Made by a program: the position numbers and the translations under genes. Of a DNA stretch of 64,000 nt, positions 1-8,628 are shown piece after piece. Each line of letters starts with the position of its first letter. Position 1 is the first letter of the stretch. The stretch comes from Pengzhenrongella sicca (GTDB taxonomy: Bacteria; Actinomycetota; Actinomycetes; Actinomycetales; Cellulomonadaceae), in the NCBI RefSeq assembly GCF_017569225.1, contig NZ_CP071868.1, forward strand, positions 4,278,001 to 4,342,000, written 5' to 3'. The notes under the pieces are model-generated. The model saw nothing but the letters and a program-made list of their open reading frames with translations. It was not told where the DNA came from and made no database searches.

Positions 1-734
1 TCGCGCAGGGAGCCGGCGCGGGACGCAGACGCATACCCCGGCGTGTCCGGTCCTCCCGCCTGGCCGTCCAGGTAGGCGCCCCAGCCGGTCGCGTTGGCGT
101 CCCGGTCCCACGACCCGAGCCCGGCCATCTGACGCCCGGAGGGGCTGTCGTTGCGATCGTCCAGCATCGGGCAGACGAGCAGCTGGCCGAGCAGGCGCGG
201 GCCCCCGCGGTCGCGCGCGAGCAGGGCGAGGCACGCCGCGAGGCCGCCGCCCGCGCTCACCCCGGTCACGACGACCCGGCCCGGGTCGAGACCGAGCTCC
301 GCCGCCTCCGCGACGAGCCACACGAGCGCCGCGTAGGCATCCTCGATGGCCGCCGGGTAGGGATCCTCCGGCGCGAGCCGGTACTCGACCGACGCGACGG
401 CCCAGCCGGGAGCGACGTCCAGGGCGGCGTCGACGTCGTCGGTCACGGCGCCGACGACGAAGCCCCCGCCGTGCAGATGGAGCAGGACGGGGACCGGGCC
501 GGTGACGTGCGCCGGCCGCAGGATCATGACCCGCACCCCGCCGGCCGGCCCCGGCGCCCGGTGCTCGCTCACCGTGCACCCCGCGTGCGCCGCGACCGGC
601 CGGATGTCGGGCGGAGCGGCGCGATCCCGCAGCGCGGCGATCTCGTGCGGGTGGAGCGAGGTCACCACGAGCTCCGCCTGATCGACGAGGGCCGCGGCGA
701 TCTCGGCGTCGAACGCAGGCACGCGAGCGCTCAT
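1..734 (-). CDS. Alpha/beta hydrolase (HSL-type esterase), C-terminus cut by window edge
   Basis: The visible 244 residues begin with ATG and run off the left edge. They carry the hormone-sensitive-lipase signature: an oxyanion-hole HGGGF motif around residue 90 and the nucleophile elbow GVSAGGG around residue 160; the catalytic Asp and His should lie beyond the window. The start overlaps the stop of the upstream permease (ATGA), so it is the fourth gene of the sugar ABC operon. By context it may remove acyl groups from imported oligosaccharides; that is inference. No signal peptide is visible, so it is probably cytoplasmic. Confidence 0.85.
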   Translation of the reverse strand, partial: MSARVPAFDAEIAAALVDQAELVVTSLHPHEIAALRDRAAPPDIRPVAAHAGCTVSEHRAPGPAGGVRVMILRPAHVTGPVPVLLHLHGGGFVVGAVTDDVDAALDVAPGWAVASVEYRLAPEDPYPAAIEDAYAALVWLVAEAAELGLDPGRVVVTGVSAGGGLAACLALLARDRGGPRLLGQLLVCPMLDDRNDSPSGRQMAGLGSWDRDANATGWGAYLDGQAGGPDTPGYASASRAGSLR

Positions 735-1555
735 CCCTTGACCGCTCCCTGCAGCAGCGCGGAGACGAACTTCCGCTGAAAGATCAGGAACACGATCAGG
801 GTGGGCGTGAGGATGAGCAGCGACCCCGCGCACAGCAGCGGGATGTCCGTGCCGTACTGGCCCTGGAATGCGCCGAGGGCGCCGGCCATCGTGCGCTTGG
901 TCGCGTCGTCCACGAGCACCACCGCCAGGAGGAACTGGTTCCACGTCCACAGGAAAAGCAGGATCGCGAGCGACGACAGGGCCGGCATCGACAGCGGCAG
1001 GTGGATCTTCGTGAACAGCTTCCAGGTGTTGGCTCCGTCCATCCGCGCGGCCTCGGACAGGTCCTGCGGCATGTTCACGAAGTGCGCCCGCATCCACATC
1101 ACGGCAAACGGCATGTAGAGGCCGATCAGCGGCAGGATGATCGCCCACCGGATGTTGAGTAGGCCGAAGTCACGCATCTGGAAGTACAGCGGCACGATGA
1201 CGCCCTGGAACGGCAGGGTCAGCCCGAGCAGGAAGGCCACGAAGATCGCGCGGCTTCCCGGCGGGCGCAGGTGGCCGAGCGCGAAGCCGGCGAGCGTGGA
1301 GATGAACAGGGAGATCGGGACGACGCCGAGCACGATCAGCGCGCTCGACCACAGCAGCTGCCCCATCTTCGCGGACTGGAAGGCGGTCGCGAAGTTCTCC
1401 CAGTGCAGCGTCTCGGGCAGTTCGAGCCCCGACGGGTAGCTGCCCGCCGGGTGCAACGCCGTGACGAGGAGAGTGATGAACGGGATGATCGTCACGATCA
1501 TGAGCAGGACGAGCAGGCCGTTGCCGATCCACTTCTCGCGGCGAGCGATGATCAT
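731..1555 (-). CDS. Carbohydrate ABC transporter permease (MalG-like)
   Basis: A 274-residue inner-membrane permease with about six hydrophobic segments. The EAA loop that docks on the ATPase is visible as EAARMDGANTWKLF, followed by a run typical of MalG-family proteins. The chosen ATG gives MIIARREKW and overlaps the stop of the previous permease (TGATG), which supports translational coupling. The longer upstream frame is only the shadow of that neighbour. No ATPase gene is in the operon, so a shared MsiK-type ATPase elsewhere is likely, as is common for actinobacterial sugar importers. Confidence 0.93.
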   Translation of the reverse strand: MIIARREKWIGNGLLVLLMIVTIIPFITLLVTALHPAGSYPSGLELPETLHWENFATAFQSAKMGQLLWSSALIVLGVVPISLFISTLAGFALGHLRPPGSRAIFVAFLLGLTLPFQGVIVPLYFQMRDFGLLNIRWAIILPLIGLYMPFAVMWMRAHFVNMPQDLSEAARMDGANTWKLFTKIHLPLSMPALSSLAILLFLWTWNQFLLAVVLVDDATKRTMAGALGAFQGQYGTDIPLLCAGSLLILTPTLIVFLIFQRKFVSALLQGAVKG

Positions 1556-2514
1556 CAGTCGGCGTCCCTCGTCAGTCGTTGGATCGGCCAGATGATCGCG
1601 AGCACCAGCACCATGAAGGCCACGGCGAGCGCGGACGCCTGCCCGATCTCGCGGCTGAAGAAGGCCAGGTAGTAGATCTCGAGGCCCGGCACGAGCGTGC
1701 TGTTGCCGGGGCCGCCCTGCGTCGAGATGTAGATGATGTCGAAGCTCGCGAGCGCGGCGATCACGGTGACCGACACGCACACCCCGATCTCCTGCTTCAG
1801 GCTCGGCAGGGTGATGGAGAAGAACTCGCGGATCGCCCCCGCGCCGTCGATGCGCGCCGCCTCGAAGAGCGCGGGGTCGATCTTCGTCATGCCTGCGAGC
1901 AGCAGGAGCATGCACAGCCCGAGCGCGACCCACGCGCCGATGACCCCGACGGCCGGCAACGCGGCGTCGAAGTCGCCGAGCCACGGCCTCGCCAGCGCGC
2001 CGAGCCCGACCGCGCGGAGCGTCTGGTTGATCACGCCGTCCGAGGCCATGAGCCAGGTCCACATGATGCCCGCGGCCACGAGCGGGATGACTTGGGGCAG
2101 GAAGAGCACGGTGCGGGAGACGACGGCCAGCCGGCTCATCGCGAACTTGCGGATCGTCGCCGCGGTGAACAGCCCGAGGATCACCGGCACGAACGAGAAG
2201 TAGATGATGAGCTCGAGGGCGTTGAAGATCGACCCGAGCATCTCGTCGTCGTGCAGGAGGCGGGTGTAGTTGTCCCACCCGACCCACGTCGCCTCGGTCA
2301 CGCCGTTCCAGTCGTAGAACGAGTACTGGAACGTCAGGGCGAGCGGCCGCAGGACGAACACGCCGTAGAACAGGGCCGCCGGCACGATGAGAGCCAGCGC
2401 GACCCACCCGCGGCGCAGGCGCCGCACCCGGAGGGCGCGGCGCCTGGCCTGCAGGCTGGTCGTGGAGCTCTCGACCGTCTCGCGGCGACCCGACGTCCCG
2501 GTCGTCGCAGTCAT
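1555..2514 (-). CDS. Carbohydrate ABC transporter permease (MalF-like)
   Basis: A 319-residue permease with a basic cytoplasmic N-terminus (about residues 25-37), then six hydrophobic segments. The EAA loop reads EAARIDGAGAIREFF, typical of MalF/UgpA-type subunits. It partners the MalG-like subunit immediately downstream. Its ATG lies 1 nt after the stop of the binding-protein gene, so all three are one transcript. The substrate cannot be read from the permease; the cluster composition (LacI regulator, esterase) points to a plant-derived oligosaccharide, which is inference. Confidence 0.93.
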   Translation of the reverse strand: MTATTGTSGRRETVESSTTSLQARRRALRVRRLRRGWVALALIVPAALFYGVFVLRPLALTFQYSFYDWNGVTEATWVGWDNYTRLLHDDEMLGSIFNALELIIYFSFVPVILGLFTAATIRKFAMSRLAVVSRTVLFLPQVIPLVAAGIMWTWLMASDGVINQTLRAVGLGALARPWLGDFDAALPAVGVIGAWVALGLCMLLLLAGMTKIDPALFEAARIDGAGAIREFFSITLPSLKQEIGVCVSVTVIAALASFDIIYISTQGGPGNSTLVPGLEIYYLAFFSREIGQASALAVAFMVLVLAIIWPIQRLTRDAD

Positions 2515-2515
2515 G

Positions 2516-3916
2516 TCAGCCGCCGATCTGCTCTTCGTAGTCGGCCTGCACGTCGGTCAGGAGGCCCGCGGGTGTCTGCTGACCCGCGGCAAGCTTCTGC
2601 AGCTCCGGCGTCCAGCTCTTCGCATAGATCTCGCCGGTCGCGTTGGCGATGAACTCCATCGCGCCGTCGTCCTCGCCGATGGTCGTCCCGGCGGCGAGGG
2701 TCGCCGAGGTGACGGAGTTCGCGTCGACCTCAGGCATGAACGCGTCCGACGGCCCCATGGGGCGCGAGCCGCCGATCTCGACGCCGATCGTGCGTGCCTC
2801 CTCGTTCGTCGCGACCCAGTCGAGGAAGAACGCGGCGCAGTCGGGGTGCTCCGCCGTCGCGGCGATGCCGTAGGTCAGCGGCGCGGACATCGCGCCGACC
2901 TCCCCGCCCTCCTCGACGGGCGGGAGCAGGAAGAAGCCGACGTTCGCCGGCATCTGGGTGTCGAGGTTCCCCGACTCCCAGTCACCGTTGAACATCAGCA
3001 GGGACTCGCCGGCGACGAACCGGCTCATCATCGTGGAGTAGTCGAGCGAGTTGATGTCGTCGGCGAAGTAGCCCGCCTTGATCCACCCGTCCAGGTGCTC
3101 CGCGGCCAGCAGGGTCTCGGGGGTGTCGATCGTCGCGTCGGGTTGCTGGAACGTCCACGCGTTGATCTCGGCCGGATCTCCGTAGGAGGCCATCAGGGCT
3201 TGCAGCGGGAAGGCCAGGCCGCCCGTGGCTCCCCCGTTGAACTGCGCCATCGGCGTGATGCCGGCGTCCTTCGCCTTCTGCAGGTAGCCGTCCAGCTCGG
3301 CGAGGGTCGTCGGCGCCTCGGTCATGCCGATCTGCGCGGCCAGGTCCAGGTTGTAGAACACGCCGGTCATCGACTGGTTCAGGCCCATCGCGTACAGCGG
3401 GCCGTCGCCCCGGCGGCCCTCGTCGTCGACGCGCATCTGGGACAGCTGCGACGCGGGCCACTGGTCCCACCCGAACGCGGTCGCGTACGAGTCGAGGTTC
3501 AACAGGAGCCCGTCGGTCGCGAGGTCGGAGACCTGGGGCAGGCGCATGAGGTCCGGCGGGTCGTCGGCCAGAACGCGCGGCGCGTTCTGGGTGATGACCG
3601 CGAACTGGTCCTCCCGGATGTCGAAGGTGACGTTCGGGTACTGCTTCGTGAACTCTTCGCTGAGAGACTTGGGCAGCGGGAAGCCCGTCTCGATGTAGGT
3701 GCTCAGGACGACGGGATCCGACCCGCACGTGGGTGCGGCGCCGGAGGCGCTGGTGCTGCCCGCCGTCGGGTCCTGGTCGTCAGACGTGGTCTCGCCGGGT
3801 GTGCTGCACGCGGCGGCGGTCATGATGCTCGCGAGGCACAGGGACGCCGCGATCGCGGTGCGCCGGTTCCTCTCGCTGGCTCGAGACAACGGTGTCTCCC
3901 TCTCGTCGAAGCGCAT
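2516..3916 (-). CDS. Extracellular sugar-binding lipoprotein of ABC transporter
   Basis: A family 1 solute-binding protein of up to 466 residues. A basic n-region (ASERNRR), a hydrophobic stretch and a cysteine in TAAAC look like a lipoprotein signal, so the mature protein would be lipid-anchored outside the membrane and hand sugar to the two permeases. The ATG at 3916 has no clear ribosome site. A TTG at 3889, nine codons in, follows GAGGGAGA at good spacing and would give a more normal signal peptide; it may be the true start. The cell-surface role follows from the family. Confidence 0.92.
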   Translation of the reverse strand: MRFDERETPLSRASERNRRTAIAASLCLASIMTAAACSTPGETTSDDQDPTAGSTSASGAAPTCGSDPVVLSTYIETGFPLPKSLSEEFTKQYPNVTFDIREDQFAVITQNAPRVLADDPPDLMRLPQVSDLATDGLLLNLDSYATAFGWDQWPASQLSQMRVDDEGRRGDGPLYAMGLNQSMTGVFYNLDLAAQIGMTEAPTTLAELDGYLQKAKDAGITPMAQFNGGATGGLAFPLQALMASYGDPAEINAWTFQQPDATIDTPETLLAAEHLDGWIKAGYFADDINSLDYSTMMSRFVAGESLLMFNGDWESGNLDTQMPANVGFFLLPPVEEGGEVGAMSAPLTYGIAATAEHPDCAAFFLDWVATNEEARTIGVEIGGSRPMGPSDAFMPEVDANSVTSATLAAGTTIGEDDGAMEFIANATGEIYAKSWTPELQKLAAGQQTPAGLLTDVQADYEEQIGG

Positions 3917-3955
3917 CCGGTTCGGAATCCGGATGATTGCTAAATCGTCTTAGCA
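3914..3955. promoter_or_regulatory. Operator region of the sugar ABC operon / lacI-type gene
   Basis: TGCTAAATCGTCTTAGCA at 3938-3955 is an 18-bp inverted repeat (6-bp perfect arms, CG centre), the form expected of a LacI-family operator. Next to it CATCCGG and CCGGATG (3914-3920 and 3929-3935) form a second inverted repeat that covers the annotated ATG of the binding protein. The sites lie between the divergent importer operon and its LacI-type regulator, the probable binder. Confidence 0.6.
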
Positions 3956-4101
3956 TGGTGAATACTGACCATCGGACGGGCGTCGTGTCAAGGGGTGCCG
4001 GGCGACCCAGGACGGTCATGGTGGCACCGCAACCGTCGCGAACCCGCGCGCCGCGCGGGCAGCGCAGACGTCTAGGATCCCTAGGCGACGAGAGGAGTCC
4101 G

Positions 4102-5154
4102 GTGGGCCGCAGACGGGTGACCCTGGCGGACGTCGCGCAGGCCGCGGGCGTCTCGTCGCCGACCGCCTCCCTCGTCCTGTCGGGGCGCGGCGACGAGCTC
4201 CGCATCTCGCAGGCGGTCCAGGAGCGGGTGCGCAGCACGGCGTCGGACCTGGCGTACCGGCCGAACATCGTGTCGGTCGGCCTGCGCAAGGGCAAGACGC
4301 GCACCCTGGGCCTGGTGTCCGACACCGTGGCGACCTCGCAGCTGGCGGGCGACATGATCAAGGGCGCCATCGGCGCCGCCCGCGAGCACGGCTTCATGCT
4401 CTTCATCGGCGAGACCGAGGGCGACCTGCAGATCGAGGGCGCGCTGCTCGAGGCGATGCACGACCGCCAGGTCGACGGCATCATCCTGACGTCGATGTTC
4501 ACCCAGACGCGGCCGGTGCCGGCCCTGCTGGACCGGGTGCCGACGGTCCTCCTCAACGCGCTCGCGGCCGGTCCCACCAACGCGCCGGCGGTCGTGCCGG
4601 ACGAGATCGAGGCCGGCCGGTCCGCCGCGCGCCTGCTGCTGGCGGCCGGTCACCGCGAGATCCACCTCATCGGCGCCGGCCCCGAGCCGACCGACATGCC
4701 CCCGGGCACCGTTGCCGGGGTCGAGCGGTTGGCCGGCATCCGCGAGGAGCTGCGCGCCGCGGGGCTGCGACCCGCATCGGGACGCCGGCTCGACAGCTGG
4801 TTACCGCCGGACGGCTGGCGGGCGACGCGCGAGCTGCTCGCGGCGCACCCGCACCCCCATGCGATCATCTGCTTCAACGACCGCCTGGCGTTCGGGGCCT
4901 ACCAGGCGCTGCACGAAGCGGGGCTCACCATCCCCGTCGACGTCTCGGTGGTGTCGTTCGACAACTACGCGCTCGCCGAGTGGCTCCGCCCGGGCCTGTC
5001 GTCGTTCGCCATCCCGCACGAGCAGCTCGGGCGGCGCGCGGTCGAGCTGCTCATCCAGACGGTCCGTGACGGCGTCGCGACGGCACCCGGCCAGGTGCAC
5101 CGGTACCCCCTGCCCCTGTACTCGCGGGGATCGGTGGCGCCGAGCCGGGCGTGA
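4102..5154 (+). CDS. LacI-family transcriptional regulator
   Basis: A 350-residue regulator. The N-terminal helix-turn-helix reads VTLADVAQAAGVSSPTASLVL, followed by the hinge region and a periplasmic-binding-protein-like sensor domain (from about residue 60) ending in the usual C-terminal core. The start is GTG at 4102, preceded by GAGGAG with good spacing; the frame stays open upstream but has no family similarity. It is divergent from the sugar ABC operon and most likely represses it until an imported sugar binds the sensor domain. Confidence 0.93.
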   Translation: MGRRRVTLADVAQAAGVSSPTASLVLSGRGDELRISQAVQERVRSTASDLAYRPNIVSVGLRKGKTRTLGLVSDTVATSQLAGDMIKGAIGAAREHGFMLFIGETEGDLQIEGALLEAMHDRQVDGIILTSMFTQTRPVPALLDRVPTVLLNALAAGPTNAPAVVPDEIEAGRSAARLLLAAGHREIHLIGAGPEPTDMPPGTVAGVERLAGIREELRAAGLRPASGRRLDSWLPPDGWRATRELLAAHPHPHAIICFNDRLAFGAYQALHEAGLTIPVDVSVVSFDNYALAEWLRPGLSSFAIPHEQLGRRAVELLIQTVRDGVATAPGQVHRYPLPLYSRGSVAPSRA

Positions 5155-5188
5155 CGGCGGCTCGCGGGCGTTGCGCCGCGAGCGGGGG

Positions 5189-5605
5189 TTAGGCCGCGAG
5201 CGGGAGGTCGGTGCGGCCTGCGGAGGCCCGGCGCGGGACGACGGCACGGTCGGGCACGACGGCGTCGGGCAGCACCCGCGCCCCGCGGCCGATCACGACG
5301 TCGGCGCCGACGCGCGCGCCGGTGCCGATCCGCGTGCCGCTCTCGGCCCGCGTGCGCCGTCCGAGGTGCACGTTCCGCGCGACGACGACGTCGGTACCGA
5401 CGATCACGTCGTGGTCCAGCCAGCTGCCGGCACCGATCCGCGAGCGGTTGCCCACCCGCGCGCCGGCCTCGACATACGCGGTCGCGGCGACCGCCGCCCC
5501 CTCGTGCACCCGGGCCTGCGGCGAGACCAGCCCGCCGCCGTTGGGGTGGCGCTCGTACCGCACGACGCGCCCGTCGTCGTCCTCGAACTCGATCGTCGCT
5601 GCCAT
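5189..5605 (-). CDS. Left-handed beta-helix (hexapeptide-repeat) protein
   Basis: A 138-residue protein built of imperfect hexapeptide repeats from about residue 30 to 125 (for example AYVEAG, ARVGNR, TRIGTG, ARVGAD, VVIGRG), the pattern of LbetaH acyltransferases and gamma-carbonic-anhydrase-like folds. The first 25 residues (IEFEDDDGRVVRYERHPNGGG) form a small N-terminal module. AGAAGGGAAG precedes the ATG at good spacing. It is convergent with the lacI-type gene. No catalytic histidine pattern of a known acetyltransferase could be fixed, so the substrate is unknown. Confidence 0.8.
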   Translation of the reverse strand: MAATIEFEDDDGRVVRYERHPNGGGLVSPQARVHEGAAVAATAYVEAGARVGNRSRIGAGSWLDHDVIVGTDVVVARNVHLGRRTRAESGTRIGTGARVGADVVIGRGARVLPDAVVPDRAVVPRRASAGRTDLPLAA

Positions 5606-5698
5606 GCTTCCCTTCTCTCACCACGGTTCGGTTGGGTTGACATAACACCGGAGCGGGTTCCGTGATTCCGGCGCGCCGAGCAGGCCAAGGTCAGGGCC

Positions 5699-6130
5699 AT
5701 GCACTTCGTGCCGGGGAGCGAGGACGACGACGGGCAGGCGTGGCGACGGCGCGTGGTGCCGGACAACGAGCGCCGACACCCGGGACGGCGGGGACCTCGA
5801 CACGGGCGGCATCCAGATGCCGTTGCTCCAGCCGCGCGGTGGCGGCGGCGGGGGCAGGGAGAACGAGCAGACCTACTGGTTGACGCCGGTGCCGGAGGGC
5901 GACCTGATCGTCGTCGTCGCCTCGGTGCCTCTCGCGCTCGCGAAGGGGCGGGTCGTCGTCGCGGCGCAGACCCTCGCCGCGGCGGCGGCACGCAGCGGGC
6001 CGCTGTGGCCGCGGGAGCCCGACCCCCCGTACGACCAGTTCCCCGGGCCGCGCCCGGAGGTGCCGCCCGGCGGCTGGTTCGAGCGGGCGCTCGGCCCCGC
6101 GGCCGGGGCCGGCCAGTTGCTGGCCGCTAG
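5699..6130 (+). pseudogene. Frameshifted remnant of a conserved actinobacterial hypothetical protein
   Basis: The second part, read in the frame of 5763-6126, has a glycine-rich run (PLLQPRGGGGGG), then YWLTPVPEGDLIVVV and later GPLWPREP. This resembles the C-terminal half of a common actinobacterial hypothetical family (Gly-rich loop, YW-x-x-PLP, LWP). The first part (MHFVPGSEDDDGQAW) lies in a different frame, with the shift somewhere near 5770-5780, and the second frame runs without a stop into the opposing luxR remnant. I read it as a broken gene; it could also be chance coding. No function is known for the family. Confidence 0.4.
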
Positions 6131-6762
6131 TAGATCCCGAGCCGGCGCGCGCGCTGCACCGCCTGTGCCCGGCCGCCGACCTCGAGCTTGCGGTACATCG
6201 AGCGCAGGTGGGTCTTGACGGTGTTCACGCTGATGACGTGCGCGTCGGCGATCTCGGTGAGCGTCAGGACGGAGGGGAGGTCGCGCAGGATCGTGAGCTC
6301 GCGGTTCGTGAGCGACAGGGACCTGCCGGCGGTGTCGCGCGCCGCGAGTGTGACCGCGACGGCGTTGGCGAACGGCTCGAGATGCCCAAGCCGACCGTGC
6401 GCGCCGAGCAGGAGTTCGGGCACCTCGAGGCCGGCCTAGAGGAACGGCCGGACGGGGTGCAGCGGCATCGCTTCCTCCAACGCCTGCCGCAGCGCGTCGT
6501 CGGCGGCAACCCGCTGGCCCCGGCGCGCGGCCGTCTCGGCCAGCACCAGCCAGGCGGCGGTCCGCGTCGTGACCGCCCAGCTGCGCTTGCGGTCGGCGAG
6601 CGCGGCGTGGAGCCGGGGCACCGCCGTCGGCGAGTGCGCGTTCACGACGGACTCGATCAGGTCGGCCTCGAGGCAGTCGGTGCTCGAGATGCGGAAGATG
6701 CCCGGCGGGGTGCCGGTGATGTACGGGCCTGTGATCGACCAGGCGCCCCTCGCGCTAGACAT
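6127..6762 (-). pseudogene. LuxR-family regulator remnant with in-frame amber stop
   Basis: One continuous frame holds the end of a large MalT/LuxR-type regulator: a helical tail (ALADRKRSWAVTTRTAAWLV), then a GerE-type helix-turn-helix near the end (LTLTEIADAHVISVNTVKTH and LRSMYRKLEV). The frame is interrupted once, by TAG at 6436-6438 in the context RPFL-stop-AGLEVPELL. Relatives usually have Glu there, so a single GAG to TAG change would explain it. The N-terminal ATPase and most of the sensor region are missing, the upstream side being joined to a kinase-like remnant. A short product from GTG 6423 (98 aa, HTH only) remains possible. Confidence 0.7.
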
Positions 6763-7245
6763 GATCGCCCACCCCTACCTGCCCCGGTCGCGATCGCATT
6801 CAACCGCTGGTTCGGGCGCGAGACCTTCCACGCCGGCGGGTTCGTCGCCGCCGGCCGGGCCTGGCTGGCGCCGTCGTCACCGACGGGACCGTCGCCTTCC
6901 GCGGTCCGCGGTGCCTCGACCTGCGCGAGCCGCCGTCGTTCGCTGCCCTGCACCTCACTTCCTCTCGGCAGGGCACGAGGCTGGGGCTGCGGCTGCCACC
7001 TCGGTCCGACGCGGTGCCGATCGGGGGGTGGTTGTTCCTTGGGTGGTCGTCCGCACTCGCCGCCCGTCGGATCCCCGCGCGACCTCCTCGCCCGGCTCGC
7101 GGCGCTGCGGTCCTGGCGCGAGCACCCCTCTGATCCCGCGATGCTGCTCGCCCTCGCCGCCCTGGCGGCGTGGGACCTCACCCGGCCGCAGGACTGGACC
7201 GCTCTGGACGCCGTCGTCGACCTGATCGGGGCGACCGTGCGATGA
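6752..7245 (+). pseudogene. Degraded copy of the HPr-kinase-like lasso-cluster gene
   Basis: This stretch aligns by eye with the intact kinase-like gene at 10878-11720: LDMIAHPYL, then VAIAFNRWFGRETFHAGGF, and the C-terminus ending ALDAVVDLIGATVR. It lacks the first ~84 codons, has a 1-nt deletion near 6780 that changes frame, and has lost roughly 85 nt covering the Walker A loop and what follows. After its stop, ATGACGACGGCCGAG (from 7244) resembles the first codons of the peptidase gene at 8819, then the sequence switches to the end of the cyclase gene. It is the leftmost remnant of a duplicated cassette. Confidence 0.8.
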
Positions 7246-7266
7246 CGACGGCCGAGCTGGAGCGGA

Positions 7267-8409
7267 TCAGCTCGCGTGCCTGCCCTGAGCGGTGAGCCAG
7301 AGCTGTTGGGCCAGCAGCGCGGTCACGGCGGGGATCGGCCAGCTTGACCACACGCGTCGCAGCGCTTGCACGTCGACGTACCGATCATCGACTCCGGTGA
7401 AGTCCCCCGACTGAACGAACTGCCGAGTCGGTTCCCTGAAGAACACTTCGTTGAAGCGCGCCTTGGGCCGCGCGGCGAAGACCTCCGGCGCGATCTGACT
7501 CGCGGCGATCGCCTCGAGCAGCTGGGGCCGCCGCGGCCCCGTCGCGCCGAAGGCGTGCGCCAGTGACTGGACGAAGCCGGGGTCCAGGATCGGGTGCCGC
7601 AGCTCGACATCGACGTCAGCCGCGATGGCGTCGAGGCTTGAGAGGGTCATCACCATGGCTCGGCGGGCCGCGTGCCAGGCGACGCGGCGGTCAAACCGCT
7701 GCGGCTGAACCCGCCTCTCGTTCAGGTATGCCCCCAGGACGCGTCGGGCCGCGTGCGGGTGCAACCACGGGAACGGCGCCGAGCCGCGCCGCACCGAGAC
7801 CCACGAGCGCACCCCGACCGGAACGACGTCCTCCGTCAGCACTCGCCTCAGGCTCCGACCTGGGCGCGTCGGCCACCCCATGAGCACCTGGTCTCCGCCG
7901 GCACCGGTGAGCAGCGACCCGCCCGTGGCCCGTTCGAGGAGGGGCAGGTGCAGGTGCGCGTTCGCCGGGTAGACGACGCCGTGCGCGCGCAGCACCCGCT
8001 GCGCAACCGGACCGAGAAGGTCGAGCTCGTCGGTCGCGTCCAGCCGCACCCAGTCGGGCAGCCCGAGCGCCGTGACCACCGTCTCCTGCGACGGCGACTC
8101 GAAGGCTTCGGGGGCGTCCGGGAAGCGCCAGGTGCAGGGCACCGGCAGCTCCAGGCCCTCCCGGCGGGCGACGCGGGTAGCCACCGCGAGGACGAACGAC
8201 GAATCGAGCCCACCGGAAAAACTCACCAGGCAGGGCGCCCTGCGCAACGCCGGCAGCACCGCGAGCTCGAGCGCGGCGAGCGGCGATTGCGGCTCCAGGA
8301 GACCGTCCGGCAAGATCTCTCGAACGGGCAGGCCCAGGCGTTGCTTCCACGGTCGTGGGGCCTCAGCAACCACTCCAGACGCGACCTCAAGTGCCGTCAG
8401 CGTGATCAC
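7267..8409 (-). CDS. Asparagine-synthase-like lasso cyclase, lacking the N-terminal domain
   Basis: A 380-residue ATP-dependent ligase of the asparagine synthetase B fold. The pyrophosphate loop SGGLDS is at residues 65-70, and a second synthetase-domain motif reads TGAGGDQVLMG. In lasso pathways such enzymes adenylate an Asp/Glu side chain and close the ring with the N-terminal amine of the core. Characterised lasso cyclases are about 550-650 residues with a glutaminase-like N-terminal domain; that domain is absent here. The start is GTG 8409, 29 nt after the precursor stop, without a clear ribosome site, so coupling to the precursor is likely. Role is inferred from context; the fold assignment is firm. 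Confidence 0.85.
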   Translation of the reverse strand: MITLTALEVASGVVAEAPRPWKQRLGLPVREILPDGLLEPQSPLAALELAVLPALRRAPCLVSFSGGLDSSFVLAVATRVARREGLELPVPCTWRFPDAPEAFESPSQETVVTALGLPDWVRLDATDELDLLGPVAQRVLRAHGVVYPANAHLHLPLLERATGGSLLTGAGGDQVLMGWPTRPGRSLRRVLTEDVVPVGVRSWVSVRRGSAPFPWLHPHAARRVLGAYLNERRVQPQRFDRRVAWHAARRAMVMTLSSLDAIAADVDVELRHPILDPGFVQSLAHAFGATGPRRPQLLEAIAASQIAPEVFAARPKARFNEVFFREPTRQFVQSGDFTGVDDRYVDVQALRRVWSSWPIPAVTALLAQQLWLTAQGRHAS

Positions 8410-8438
8410 AAGGGAGGTGAGTTCCGAGGTTCGCCCGC

Positions 8439-8591
8439 TCAGCCGGGGATACCTGAGGGATCCTGGAGGTCGAGTCCATCAGATTGATCGAAGCCAAACC
8501 CCTGGGTGAGTTCTGCCAGGGTGCCCAGGCGGTCGAGACGCGGCGGCTCGTAGTCGGGGACGTGCGGGGACGGGTGGTCGGTCGTCTGCAT
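8439..8591 (-). CDS. Lasso peptide precursor 1 (core GFGFDQSDGLDLQDPSGIPG)
   Basis: A 50-residue peptide. The leader (residues 1-30) contains YEPPRLDRLGTLAELTQ, an exact match to the known lasso leader rule Y-x2-P-x-L-x3-G-x5-T, which the recognition protein binds. Thr29 sits at position -2 of the predicted cleavage site, as required in known systems. The core would begin at Gly31, 20 residues long, with Asp8 of the core in position to form an 8-residue macrolactam ring; Asp5 is too close. GGAAGGAAG precedes the ATG. It lies directly upstream of the cyclase. Product structure is inference. Confidence 0.85.
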   Translation of the reverse strand: MQTTDHPSPHVPDYEPPRLDRLGTLAELTQGFGFDQSDGLDLQDPSGIPG

Positions 8592-8628
8592 CAGGATCTT
8601 CCTTCCAGGGCACATCCACCGAAAGAGC

